This document shows, one piece after another, positions 53,058 through 61,958 of a stretch of DNA of 64,000 nucleotides. Source of the DNA: Streptomyces spinoverrucosus (GTDB lineage Bacteria > Actinomycetota > Actinomycetes > Streptomycetales > Streptomycetaceae); the NCBI RefSeq assembly GCF_006539505.1, contig NZ_BJND01000025.1, forward strand, positions 118,856 through 182,855. The letters are read 5' to 3'. Within the stretch, counting starts at the first letter, position 1. Every line of letters starts with the position of its first letter. The notes below the pieces were generated by a model that had not been told where the DNA came from, made no database searches, and saw only the letters and a list, made by a program, of their open reading frames with translations. Made by a program: the position numbers and the translations under genes.

Positions 53058-54418
53058 TGCGCCGGCCCCGCCCCCTCCACATGGGCCCGGACCTGCTCCG
53101 GCGTCAGGTACGAGTCCGTGTACTCGGAGTCCTTGAGTTTCGCCGGTCGGCGGGCCTGGAAGCCGGTGCGGACGAAATCGTCGCCGGCCACCGCGTTGAG
53201 CAGCCAGTTGGTCATGACGCGGGTCTTGGCGACGTTGGTGCGCAGCGCCCCCCAGTGGTAGCCGCGGGCGACGGCCTGGGCCGGCAGACCGTGCAGTTCG
53301 ACGCCGAGGGGCTTGGACACCGCGTCGCGGCCGCCGAGGTCGACGACCAGGCCGAGGTCCTTGTGGACGTACGGCTGCATCGGCTGGTTCCGCAGCGTCG
53401 CGATGACGTTGTCGGCGACCCTCTTGCCCTGCCGCATCGCGTGCTGCGCCGTCGGCGGGCAGATCGCCCCCTCCTCGCCCTTGGCCTGGTCGGGCACCGC
53501 CGCGGCGTCGCCCACCGCGAACACCCCGTCGTTGCCCGGCAGGTTCATCTCGGCGGTGACCGCGAGCCGCCCCCGCACCGTCTCCGCGCCCAGCGTGGCG
53601 ATGAGCGGGCTGGCGACGACGCCCGCCGTCCAGATCAGCGTGCGCGTGGGCACCACCCGGCCGTCCGTGAAGGTCACCTCGTGCGGGCCCGCCTGCTTGA
53701 TCGACACGCCGAGCGAGACCTCAATACCGCGCCGGCGCAGCACTTCCTGCGCGCTGCGCCCCAGCTTCTCGCCCAGTTCGGGCATCAGCTTGGGCGCGAT
53801 GTCGATCAGATGCCACCTGATCAGGCGCGGATCCAGCCGGGGATAGCGCTTGACTGCGCTGTGCGTCAGGCGCTGCAGACAGGCCGCCGTCTCCGTGCCC
53901 GCGTAGCCCCCGCCCACCACGACGAACTGCAGCCGCGAGGTCCGCTCGCCCGGGTCGTGGCTGGCGTCGGCGAGGTCCAGCTGCGAGATGACGTGATCGC
54001 GGATGTAGGCGGCCTCGGCCAGCGTCTTCATCCCGAAGGCGTTGTCGACGAGCCCCGGGATGTCGAACGTCCGCGTGACGCTCCCCGGCGCCAGCACGAT
54101 GTAGTCGTACTGCTCATTGACGATCTCGTCGGTGATCGTGCGGATCACGCAGACCTTGGCCTTCAGATCGACGCCGATCGCCCCGCCGGGGATGATCCGC
54201 GTGCGGTACTTGCGGCTGCGGCGCAGGGACAGCGCGATCGACTGCGGCGTGAGCACACCGGAGGCGACCTGGGGGAGCAGCGGAAGATACAGCTGGTAGG
54301 AGTACGGCGTCACCAGAGTGACCGAGGCCTCGTCGGGGGCGAGGCGGCGCTCCAGCCGCCGAACGCACCCCACTCCCGCGAAGCCCGCGCCCACCACCAG
54401 GATCCTGGGTCGTGTCAC
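53051..54418 (-). CDS. ndh: type II NADH dehydrogenase-like FAD/NAD(P) oxidoreductase
   Basis: 455 residues from GTG 54418; an ATG three codons upstream (54427) is possible but GGAAGGGA abuts it directly, whereas GTG 54418 has ideal spacing. Two Rossmann domains: ILVVGAGFAGVGCVRRL and FVVVGGGYAGTETAACL; also TLIWTAGVVASPL and VFAVGDAAAVPDQ for FAD. The C-terminal part (NWLLNAVAGDDFVRTGF) may form the membrane-anchoring helices of NDH-2. It would oxidise NADH and reduce menaquinone without proton pumping. Divergent from the PRC-barrel gene. Confidence 0.9.
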   Translation of the reverse strand: MTRPRILVVGAGFAGVGCVRRLERRLAPDEASVTLVTPYSYQLYLPLLPQVASGVLTPQSIALSLRRSRKYRTRIIPGGAIGVDLKAKVCVIRTITDEIVNEQYDYIVLAPGSVTRTFDIPGLVDNAFGMKTLAEAAYIRDHVISQLDLADASHDPGERTSRLQFVVVGGGYAGTETAACLQRLTHSAVKRYPRLDPRLIRWHLIDIAPKLMPELGEKLGRSAQEVLRRRGIEVSLGVSIKQAGPHEVTFTDGRVVPTRTLIWTAGVVASPLIATLGAETVRGRLAVTAEMNLPGNDGVFAVGDAAAVPDQAKGEEGAICPPTAQHAMRQGKRVADNVIATLRNQPMQPYVHKDLGLVVDLGGRDAVSKPLGVELHGLPAQAVARGYHWGALRTNVAKTRVMTNWLLNAVAGDDFVRTGFQARRPAKLKDSEYTDSYLTPEQVRAHVEGAGPAQG

Positions 54419-54677
54419 GATGTCCATCCCTTCCGCGGTTCCGGGCGGTCTGCCTCGAAGCCATGCGTGCCCCTGGATCGTGGCTTCGCACCTCATCGAT
54501 CCCACCGTGCCGGGAGCCGCCCCGCCAGTCGGACGCGGCAGGCAGACGAACGGGTGGACCACCAGCATGCACGCCCCGGCCGCGATCCGGGACGGCCGGA
54601 CTGCGTCGATCAATCCGCTGGGGGTAGTTGGTGCTGTGGAACACCGGCGTGAACGACGTGAAGGAGGAGTCATCAGC

Positions 54678-55049
54678 GTGACCATCGACAGAATCTGGTC
54701 GTACGCACCGGGCACCGGCCATGTCGAGGGCCAGGACCTCACGGGGTTCACCGTCGACGGCACGGACGGCACGCTCGGGCACGTGGACCGGCTGGCCGAC
54801 CCGCACGGCATGAGCCATCTGGTCGTGGACACGGGCGTGTGGGTGTTCGGCAGGAGTGTCCTGGTCCCGGTGGGCCTGGTCACCGGCATCGACACCGAGC
54901 ACCGTACGGTCTCGCTGGCCTGCACCAAGTCGGAGGTCAAGGCGGCCCCGCGCTTTCGCACCGACAGCGAGACCCTCGACCCGCACTATCTGACGACGGT
55001 CGGTGACTACTACACCAACCTGCCGCCGCGCGAGCCGAGTACCGCCTGA
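54678..55049 (+). CDS. PRC-barrel-like domain protein
   Basis: 123 residues from GTG 54678 behind AAGGAGGAG eight bases upstream; the frame extends upstream to 54318 but without support. The core ENGQ-like FTVDGTDGTLGHVDRLADPH, HLVVDTGVWVFGRSVLVPVG and VTGIDTEHRTVSL is a PRC-barrel beta domain, as found in ribosome maturation and stress proteins of actinobacteria. The tail has Tyr-rich PHYLTTVGDYYTNLP. Role unknown. Confidence 0.8.
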   Translation: MTIDRIWSYAPGTGHVEGQDLTGFTVDGTDGTLGHVDRLADPHGMSHLVVDTGVWVFGRSVLVPVGLVTGIDTEHRTVSLACTKSEVKAAPRFRTDSETLDPHYLTTVGDYYTNLPPREPSTA

Positions 55050-55064
55050 CATCGTCGTTGAGCC

Positions 55065-55499
55065 TCACCAGGGCAGGAACACATGGATGTCCTTGCCGTG
55101 ATCGTCGCTCACCACGCTGACCTGGTCGCACAACGTCTGGATCAGATGCCACCCGATGCCGCCACCGCCGGTGTTGGGGTGGAAGGGCCGGGGTGCAGGC
55201 GGCGTGCTGCTGGTGTCGTGGACGGTGATGTGCACCCCGTCGTAGGTCCGCCGTATCCGCAGGTGGAAGGGGCCGGGCGCGTACTGGACCGCGTTCGCGG
55301 CCAGCTCCGTGACGACCAGCAGGATGTCGTGCCAGGACTCCGGGGTCGCGGGCGGCGCGGAGCGGGCCAGGTCACGGAGGAAATCCTCCGCGGCCAGGCG
55401 TGCACCGGTCACGTCCTGAGGCGCACCGGCGAAGCCGGCCGTGCGGCTCGGGATTCCTTGGCCAGCCAGTGTTTCGTCCCAACGCGGCTCGGTTGCCAT
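55065..55499 (-). CDS. RsbW-like ATP-binding protein (HATPase_c)
   Basis: 144 residues from ATG 55499. N box ILLVVTELAANAVQYAPG, G1 VHDTSST and G2 GGGGIGWHLIQTLCDQ are the GHKL signature of the small regulatory ATPases abundant in Streptomyces. It could bind a sigma or anti-anti-sigma factor, for instance the SigB-type factor 2.5 kb away or partners of the SpoIIE phosphatase at 10.8 kb. An in-frame upstream start at 55526 is possible. The 237-bp gap to the acyl-CoA ligase gene shows no gene. Confidence 0.88.
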   Translation of the reverse strand: MATEPRWDETLAGQGIPSRTAGFAGAPQDVTGARLAAEDFLRDLARSAPPATPESWHDILLVVTELAANAVQYAPGPFHLRIRRTYDGVHITVHDTSSTPPAPRPFHPNTGGGGIGWHLIQTLCDQVSVVSDDHGKDIHVFLPW

Positions 55500-55736
55500 C
55501 TCGCCTTTCCAGCCCCTCGTGCGCAAGGCTGAGCCTGTGTCTGACGGGGTCGCACTCTGCGGGTTCCCGTAGCCGTGGGGCCTACGCGTCTCTCCGCCCC
55601 GGAGTACCCGATTCGCCGGGGGCGAGCCCTTGCCCGCGCGAACGCCGGACCGCTTCCCGGAGCAGGCGGCGACACCGCGAGCGCAAAGAGAATTCGCGCG
55701 CCGAAAGTCCCTCCAAGCGGCGGCCGGCCGGGCGGC

Positions 55737-57641
55737 TCATCGGAACACGTTGTCCGAGTCGTCCCACCCGGCCGGTTCCTCCGGCGCGGCGAGCCGGGGC
55801 GGGCGTGAGCGTGCCTCGTACATGGCGTCGATCTCCGCGGCGTAGTGCCGCACGATCGCGTCCCGCCGTAGCTTCATCGACGGCGTCAGCAGCCCGTTCG
55901 TCACGTCGAACGGCTCGGGGAGCACCCGGAACACCCTGATCGACTCCGAGCGCGACACTGCGCTGTTGGCCGCGGCGACCGCCCGCGCGACCTCCTCGCG
56001 CAGCGCGTTCTCCTCGCGGGCCTCGCGGACCGGCGCGTCGCCCGGCAACGCCAGGGCCGCCCGCCAGTGCGCCAGGAACTCCGGGTCCAGGGTGATCAGG
56101 GCACCCACGCAGGGCCGGTCGTCACCCACGACCACCGCCTGGTGGATCAGGGGATGCATCCGCAGCCGCTGCTCCAGCGCGGACGGGGCGACGCTCTTGC
56201 CGCTGCTGGTGATGATGATGTCCTTCTTGCGGCCGGTGATCGTCAGGTAGCCCTCGGAGTCCAGCCGCCCCAGGTCCCCGGTGGCCAGCCAGCCACCCCA
56301 CAGCGCGGCCCGCGTCGCCGCCTCGTCGTTGATGTAGCCCTGGAACACCGAGGGCCCGCGCACCAGGATCTCCCCGTCCTGCGCGAGACGGATCTCCGTG
56401 CCCGGCAACGCCTGCCCGACCGTCCCGGACTTCTCCCGGCCCAGCGGCTGCATGGTCACGCCGCCGCAGGTCTCGGTGAGGCCGTAGCCGTCGTGTACGT
56501 AGATGCCGATGCCCTCGTAGAAGAGGGACAGTTCGCGGTGGAGCGGCGAGCCGCCCGAGGTTCCCCGGCAGACCTGGCCGCCCAGCGCGGCCCGCAGCCG
56601 GCGGTACACCGTCCGCTCGTACAGCGCGTGTTGCAGCCGCAGCTCGAACCCGGGCCCCGAACCCCGGCCGAGCCGCTGCCGCTCGGTGGCCGCGGCGAAC
56701 GCCCGCGCGGTCTCCGCGGCCCGCTCGAACAGGGCGCCGCGGCCTGCCTGCTGGGCCGCCCGCAGGAAGTTCTTGTAGAGCTTCTCGAAGACCGACGGCA
56801 CGGCGTAGAAGTACGTCGGGCGGAAGGAGCGCAGCGCCGACGCCAGCGCCTCCTGGCCGAGGTTCGGCTCGTGGGCCATCAGCAGCCCGCCGCGGATGCA
56901 CAGGCCCTGGATCATCAGGCCGTAAGCATGGGAGAACGGCAGGAAGGCGAGGACCCGGCCCTGCTCGCCGGGCGGCGCCGCCGTGTGACGCCAGCCTGCC
57001 AGCAGGGTGTCGCACGGGCTCGCGAGAGCCCGGTGGCTCAGCGCGCAGCCCAGGGGGCGGCCCGACGTGCCCGAGGTGTAGGCGATGACGGCGGTGGAGT
57101 CCGGCAGCACGATGCGGCGCAGCGAGTCGACCGTGAGCGCCGGGAGGAACTCGGCGCGCTCCGCCAGCTCCTGAAGCGACCCCGCGTCCAGCTGCCAGAC
57201 GTGTCGCAGCGCGGGCAGCCGCGCGCAGACGGGGCCGACGGTCATCACGCCCTGCTCGTCCTCGACGACCACGGCCACGCAGTTGGCGTCCCGGAGGATC
57301 CACTCGACCTGGTCGCGTGACGCCGTCGGATAGATCGGCACGACCTCAGCGCCCACCGCCCAGAGCGCGTAGCTGAGGATGGTCCACTCGTAGCGGGTAC
57401 GGGCCATGATCGCCACGCGGTGGCCCGGTGTGATGCCCGAGGCGACCAGCCCCTTGGCCAGGTCGACCACTTCGTCGCGCAGCTCGATCGCCGTGACCTC
57501 CTCCCATTCGGTCGCGGAGGGGTCGGGGCGGCGCGCGATCAACGGCAGGGTCGGGTTGTCCGCCGCCGTCTCGAAGAGGCTGTCGGCGAGCCCGCCGGTC
57601 ATGGAGGCGACGGTGGGGGGAGCGAGTGCGAAGTCGCGCAT
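55737..57641 (-). CDS. long-chain fatty-acid-CoA ligase (AMP-forming)
   Basis: 634 residues; ATG 57641 behind AGGAG. ANL-superfamily motifs: AMP-binding YTSGTSGRPLGCALSHR (usual K is C here, GCAL for PKG-x), FSHAYGLMIQGL, GYGLTETCGG, TGDLGRLDSEGYLTITGRKKD followed by IIITSSGK-S for the adenylate and hinge. Length and the FadD15-like insert place it with long-chain acyl-CoA synthetases of the Streptomyces/Mycobacterium type. It activates fatty acids for beta-oxidation or lipid synthesis. No membrane helices. Confidence 0.92.
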   Translation of the reverse strand: MRDFALAPPTVASMTGGLADSLFETAADNPTLPLIARRPDPSATEWEEVTAIELRDEVVDLAKGLVASGITPGHRVAIMARTRYEWTILSYALWAVGAEVVPIYPTASRDQVEWILRDANCVAVVVEDEQGVMTVGPVCARLPALRHVWQLDAGSLQELAERAEFLPALTVDSLRRIVLPDSTAVIAYTSGTSGRPLGCALSHRALASPCDTLLAGWRHTAAPPGEQGRVLAFLPFSHAYGLMIQGLCIRGGLLMAHEPNLGQEALASALRSFRPTYFYAVPSVFEKLYKNFLRAAQQAGRGALFERAAETARAFAAATERQRLGRGSGPGFELRLQHALYERTVYRRLRAALGGQVCRGTSGGSPLHRELSLFYEGIGIYVHDGYGLTETCGGVTMQPLGREKSGTVGQALPGTEIRLAQDGEILVRGPSVFQGYINDEAATRAALWGGWLATGDLGRLDSEGYLTITGRKKDIIITSSGKSVAPSALEQRLRMHPLIHQAVVVGDDRPCVGALITLDPEFLAHWRAALALPGDAPVREAREENALREEVARAVAAANSAVSRSESIRVFRVLPEPFDVTNGLLTPSMKLRRDAIVRHYAAEIDAMYEARSRPPRLAAPEEPAGWDDSDNVFR

Positions 57642-57794
57642 GCGCTGCTCCTGACGTGTACGGGCTGTGACCTCGCCGACGAGAACTGTTAGCGACGGTG
57701 GCGAATCTAGCCCAGGTCAGACCCTTTCGTGCCGGGATCCGAGAACTGGCCCTCTGCCTTGATGATCTCGGCGCGTTCGGGGGACTCGGACGGC

Positions 57795-58028
57795 ATGAGT
57801 CACACCAATCCCGATCCCGAACCCGACCGCTCGACAGGGCTGGAACCGGGCGGCTCCGTACCCCCTGGAGAGACCCCGCCCGCGGAGAGCAGCATGCCGG
57901 GAGCCCTGCCCCGGGAGACGCACAACCCGCCCAAGGGCTGGGCCAAGGCACCGCTGACGCTGATCATCGTCGTCGCCGTACTGGTCGCGGCCTTCTTCCT
58001 GGCGTACGGCCTGATGCTGATGCTGTAG
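57795..58028 (+). CDS. DUF6480-type small membrane protein
   Basis: 77 residues from ATG 57795. Pro-rich N-terminus (NPDPEPDRSTGLEPGGSVPP, then ETPPAESS), a conserved HNPPKGWAKAPL segment and one C-terminal transmembrane helix (TLIIVVAVLVAAFFLAYGL). This matches a small actinobacterial family I recall as DUF6480; function unknown. It is followed immediately by a tandem repeat array, and its promoter lies beside the divergent acyl-CoA ligase. Confidence 0.75.
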   Translation: MSHTNPDPEPDRSTGLEPGGSVPPGETPPAESSMPGALPRETHNPPKGWAKAPLTLIIVVAVLVAAFFLAYGLMLML

Positions 58029-58059
58029 CGGCCCACGGCCCCATGACGCCACCTCAGCA

Positions 58060-58520
58060 CCTGGCGTCACACCCGACGCCCGGCGTCACCAGGGGCTCGG
58101 CGTCGCCTCCGGCGTCTGGCGTCGGCCCGGGGCTCGGCGTCGGCCCGGGGCTCGGCGTCGCCTCCGGCGTCTGGCGTCGGCCCGGGGCTCGGCGTCGCCT
58201 CCGGTCTGGCGTCAGCCCGGAGTTCGGCGTCGCCTCCGGCGTCTGGCGTCAGCCCGGGGCTCGGCGTCAGTGCGGCGCTCGGCGTCGCCTCTGGCGCTCG
58301 ACGTCAGTCCGGCGCGCGCCCTCGGCGCCTGGCGTCAGCCTGGCGCGCGGCGTCACTTCCGAGTCCGGCGTCAGCCTGGCGCTCGGCGTGACCTCCGACG
58401 TCCGGCGTCAGTCCGGCGCGCGGCGTCGCCCCCGATGTCCGGCGTCAGTCCGGCGCACGGCGTCGCCCCCGACGCCTGGCGTCAGCCCGGCGCTCGGCGT
58501 CACCTCGGCGCGCGGCCTCA
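58060..58520. repeat. 37-bp-unit GGCGTC tandem repeat array
   Basis: The 489-bp gap between the DUF6480 gene and the YbdK-type gene consists of degenerate repeats in which GGCGTC recurs every 18 or 19 bases. A 37-bp unit made of GGCGTCGCCTCCGGCGTCT plus GGCGTCGGCCCGGGGCTC is nearly exact in the proximal half (58121-58270) and decays distally to variants such as GGCGTCAGTCCGGCGC. No gene is visible in it. It is a different family from the array at 14755-15175, but has a similar setting between gene ends. Confidence 0.85.
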
Positions 58521-59606
58521 CCCCTGGGTGTGTCGCGCGCACTGCAGGACGACGTCCCGCAGGCTTCCCGTCCGGGCCAGCAGCTCCCGCTGCACCCGCG
58601 CCCCGTTGCCGCGCCGCAGTAGCTCGGCGCAGGAGTCCTGCGCCCGGGCCAGGTCCCCGTTGTCCTTGAGCGCGTCTCCGACGTGGTCCAGCAGGGCCCG
58701 TACGACCGTCTCCGCGGGCGCCGGCCGCATCACCGCCGGGTGCAGCAGCTCACCGGTGAGCCCCGAGCGGGCCGCCCGCCAGGCGGCGAGACGCAGCACG
58801 CTCACGCTGTGCTCGGCCGGCCCCCGGCTCGCCCGCCACTCACGCGAGGCCGTCTCGACCAGCCCGCGGACGAGGGTCGCGATGAGGACGGCGGTGTCCG
58901 CGTGCAGACAGACGTCCGCGACCCGGACCTCGACGGTGGGGTAGTTCCGGGACAGCCGGGCGTCGAAGTAGACCATGGCCTCGTCGAGGAGCGTCCCGGT
59001 GGCCATCATGTCCGCGACCCGCCGGCGATACCGCTCGGCCGAGCCGAACAGCTCGGTCGGCCCGGCCGACGGCCACCGCTGCCACACCCGGCTGCGGTAA
59101 CTGCTGTAACTGGTGTCCTTGCCCTGCCAGTAGGGCGAGTTGGCGCTCAGCGCCGACAGCACCGCCAGCCAGGGCCGCACCCGGTCGACGACCGCGACGC
59201 CCTCCTCGTCGGACTCGACCGCCACATGGACATGGCAACCGAGGACGAGCTGCTCCTGCGTGGCGATCCCGTACTCGTGCGCCATCCACTGGTAGCGGTA
59301 GTGCGCGCCGACCGCGGGCTTGACCGGCAGCGGTGACGTGGCCAGCGCCGCCACCGAGCAGCCGATCTCCCCGGCGTTGCGCGCCGCCTCCTCTCGGCAG
59401 CGGACGATCTCCGCGCCCAGGTCCGCCATGTCCGTCTGCGGATGCGTGTTGAACTCCAGCATCTGCTCGTGGAGTTCCTTCTCGAAGACGAAACCGTCGG
59501 CATGGTCGTGCGCGGCACGCGCCAGCACGGCGGCCGACCGCGCCCGCGGTTCCCCGCTCTCCGGGTCCACCAGGAGGAGCTCCTCCTCCACTCCGACGGT
59601 GCGCAC
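58518..59606 (-). CDS. YbdK-type carboxylate-amine ligase (glutamate-cysteine ligase GCS2 family)
   Basis: 362 residues from GTG 59606 (AAAGG upstream). GCS2 motifs: RTVGVEEELLLVDPESG, EKELHEQMLEFNTHPQTD, GCHVHVAVESDEEG and NYPTVEVRVADVCLHAD. Bacterial YbdK enzymes show weak glutamate-cysteine ligase activity; in actinobacteria, which use mycothiol, relatives make gamma-glutamyl compounds such as for ergothioneine (EgtA is a different, larger family). Its C-terminal end abuts the tandem repeat array. The substrate amine is unknown. Confidence 0.9.
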   Translation of the reverse strand: MRTVGVEEELLLVDPESGEPRARSAAVLARAAHDHADGFVFEKELHEQMLEFNTHPQTDMADLGAEIVRCREEAARNAGEIGCSVAALATSPLPVKPAVGAHYRYQWMAHEYGIATQEQLVLGCHVHVAVESDEEGVAVVDRVRPWLAVLSALSANSPYWQGKDTSYSSYRSRVWQRWPSAGPTELFGSAERYRRRVADMMATGTLLDEAMVYFDARLSRNYPTVEVRVADVCLHADTAVLIATLVRGLVETASREWRASRGPAEHSVSVLRLAAWRAARSGLTGELLHPAVMRPAPAETVVRALLDHVGDALKDNGDLARAQDSCAELLRRGNGARVQRELLARTGSLRDVVLQCARHTQG

Positions 59607-59632
59607 GTCATGCGGCCTTTCTTCGACCTTCT

Positions 59633-59656
59633 TACGACGGCTTCAGGCCCGTCGTA
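59633..59656 (-). terminator. glgB terminator
   Basis: Perfect 8-bp arms TACGACGG (59633-59640) and CCGTCGTA (59649-59656) with an 8-nt loop, 59 bp after the glgB stop on the minus strand and before the YbdK-type gene start at 59606. Confidence 0.5.
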
Positions 59657-59714
59657 CGTCTCCGAATGCCCCTGGAAGGCCACTCGGACACCTGAAGGCC
59701 GTGAGCGGCCGCCG

Positions 59715-61952
59715 TCAGGCCGGGCGCAGCCAGACCGTGGCCAGCGGCGGCAGGGTCAGCCGGATACTCGCGGGACGGCCGTGCGACTCCTGCGCCTCGG
59801 CCTTGACCGGGTCGGGGTGGGTGATGTCGCCGCCGCCGTACCGCAAGGCGTCGGTGTTGAGGATCTCCTGCCAGGCCGGGACGTCGTCGGGGACGCCGAT
59901 GCGGTAGTCGTGCCGGACGGCGGGGGAGAAGTGGGAGATCGCCAGCAGGGGGCTGCCCTGCTCGTCGTACCGCAGGAAGGCGAAGACGTTGTCGTCGGCC
60001 GCGTCGCACTCCACCCACTGGAAACCGCCCGGGTCGGTGTCGCGTTGCCAGAGCGCCGGCGTGGCCAGGTAGCGGGCGTTGAGGTCGCGGAGCAGGTCCT
60101 GCACCCCGCGATGATCGCCCGCGGCGAAGTGGCCGGGGTCGAGCAGCCACCACTCGGGGCCGTGCTCCTGGGACCACTCGCCGCCCTGGGCGAACTCCTG
60201 CCCCATGAACAGCAGCTGCTTGCCCGGGTGGGCCCACATGAAGCCGAGGTACGCGCGGTGGTTGGCGCGGCGCTGCCACCAGTCGCCGGGCATCTTGGTG
60301 ACCAGCGCCTGCTTGCCGTGGACGACCTCGTCGTGCGAGATGGGCAGCACGTAGTTCTCGCTGTAGGCGTAGATCATCGAGAAGGTCATCTCGTGGTGAT
60401 GGTACTTGCGGTGGATCGGCTCCTTGCTCATGTATTCGAGCGAGTCGTGCATCCAGCCCATGTTCCACTTCAGCCCGAAGCCCAGGCCGCCGCTGTCGGT
60501 CGGCCGGGTCACCCCGCCCCAGGCCGTGGACTCCTCGGCGATCGTCACGACACCGGGCGCCCGCCGGTACACCGTCGCGTTCATCTCCTGCAGGAACGCC
60601 ACCGCGTCCAGGTCCTCCCGCCCGCCATGGACGTTCGGCGTCCACTGGCCGGAGTCCCGCGAGTAGTCCAGGTAGAGCATCGAGGCGACGGCGTCCACGC
60701 GCAGCCCGTCGATGTGGAACTCCTCGCACCAGTACACCGCGTTGGCGACCAGGAAGTTGCGCACCTCGGTGCGCCCGAAGTCGAACTCGTACGTCCCCCA
60801 GTCCGGATGCTCCGCCCGCTGCGCGTTCCCGGGCTCGTACAGCGCGTCCCCGTCGAACCGGGCCAGCGCCCAGTCGTCCTTCGGGAAGTGCGCCGGCACC
60901 CAGTCCATGATCACGCCGATCCCGGCCCGGTGGCAGGCATCCACGAAGTACCGGAAGTCGTCCGGGGTGCCGAGCCGGGCCGTCGGCGCGTAGAAGCCGG
61001 TGACCTGGTAGCCCCAGGAGCCGCCGAAGGGGTGCTCGGCGACCGGCATCAGCTCGACGTGCGTGAAGCCGAGGTCCTTGACATACGCTGGGAGTTCCTC
61101 GGCGAGTTGACGGTACGTCAGCCCAGGGCGCCACGACGGAAGATGGACCTCGTACACCGAGAACGGCGCCTGGTGCACCGGCCTGTCCCCACGGTGCGCC
61201 ATCCACTCCTGGTCGCCCCACTCGTAGTGTGAGGCCGTCACGATCGACGCCGTGTCCGGGGGCACCTCCGCGCGGCGTGCCATCGGGTCGGCCTTCAGGA
61301 ACCGGTGGCCGTACCGTGAGGTGATCTCGAACTTGTACCGGGTGCCCTCCCCGATGCCCGGCAGGAACAGCTCCCACACCCCGGAGGCACCCAGCGACCG
61401 CATCGGGAACGCCGTCCCGTCCCAGTAGCAGAAGTCCCCGGCGACCCGCACCCCGCGCGCGTTCGGCGCCCACACCGTGAACCGGGTACCGGTCACGCCC
61501 TGATGCGTCATCGGCTCGGCGCCCAGCGCCTGCCACAGCTGCTCGTGCCGACCCTCCCTGATCAGATGCAGATCGAGCTCACCGAGGGCGGGCAGGAATC
61601 GGTACGGGTCATGGACCTCGTACTCGTCCTCCCCGTACGCCACCAGCAGCGTGTACTCGGGGATCGTCTTCATCGGCAGTACGGCCGAGAAGAGGCCGTC
61701 GCCCTCCGATGTGAGCGCGACCCGCTTCCCCTCGGCCAGCACGCTCACCGCGCTCGCGAACGGCCGGAGCGCCCGCACGGCGATCCCGCCGGGGACGGGA
61801 TGCGCGCCGAGCAGGGCGTGCGGGTCGTGATGCGCGCCCGCCAGCAGGCGCTCCCGGTCTGCCGGGTCCAGCTCGGGCGCGCTCGCGCCGGGCGTTCGAG
61901 CCGACGGGAGCGGGCCGGGGCCTTTCGGGGATGAGATGTCGCGCAGCGCCAC
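59715..61952 (-). CDS. glgB: 1,4-alpha-glucan branching enzyme
   Basis: 745 residues. An N-terminal extension of about 30 residues, CBM48 domain, then GH13 barrel: region I VIMDWVPAHF, region II GLRVDAVASMLYLD with nucleophile Asp, region III TIAEESTAWGG with acid/base Glu, region IV LPISHDEVVHGK. End TVWLRPA is the beta C-terminal domain. In the GlgE pathway it branches the maltose-extended alpha-1,4-glucan. Streptomyces have two glgB copies linked to two developmental glycogen phases; this one is clustered with mak and treS. ATG 61952 lies six bases after the mak stop, so an operon. Confidence 0.95.
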   Translation of the reverse strand: MALRDISSPKGPGPLPSARTPGASAPELDPADRERLLAGAHHDPHALLGAHPVPGGIAVRALRPFASAVSVLAEGKRVALTSEGDGLFSAVLPMKTIPEYTLLVAYGEDEYEVHDPYRFLPALGELDLHLIREGRHEQLWQALGAEPMTHQGVTGTRFTVWAPNARGVRVAGDFCYWDGTAFPMRSLGASGVWELFLPGIGEGTRYKFEITSRYGHRFLKADPMARRAEVPPDTASIVTASHYEWGDQEWMAHRGDRPVHQAPFSVYEVHLPSWRPGLTYRQLAEELPAYVKDLGFTHVELMPVAEHPFGGSWGYQVTGFYAPTARLGTPDDFRYFVDACHRAGIGVIMDWVPAHFPKDDWALARFDGDALYEPGNAQRAEHPDWGTYEFDFGRTEVRNFLVANAVYWCEEFHIDGLRVDAVASMLYLDYSRDSGQWTPNVHGGREDLDAVAFLQEMNATVYRRAPGVVTIAEESTAWGGVTRPTDSGGLGFGLKWNMGWMHDSLEYMSKEPIHRKYHHHEMTFSMIYAYSENYVLPISHDEVVHGKQALVTKMPGDWWQRRANHRAYLGFMWAHPGKQLLFMGQEFAQGGEWSQEHGPEWWLLDPGHFAAGDHRGVQDLLRDLNARYLATPALWQRDTDPGGFQWVECDAADDNVFAFLRYDEQGSPLLAISHFSPAVRHDYRIGVPDDVPAWQEILNTDALRYGGGDITHPDPVKAEAQESHGRPASIRLTLPPLATVWLRPA

Positions 61953-61958
61953 GGCTTT

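Noticed and set aside
55500..55736. tRNA or small RNA in the gap upstream of the acyl-CoA ligase stop
   Set aside because: No cloverleaf, CCA end or clear promoter and terminator pair could be drawn.
58060..58520. CRISPR array or coding repeat protein
   Set aside because: Units are directly adjacent and degenerate, there are no spacers, and no frame has a start with a ribosome-binding site.
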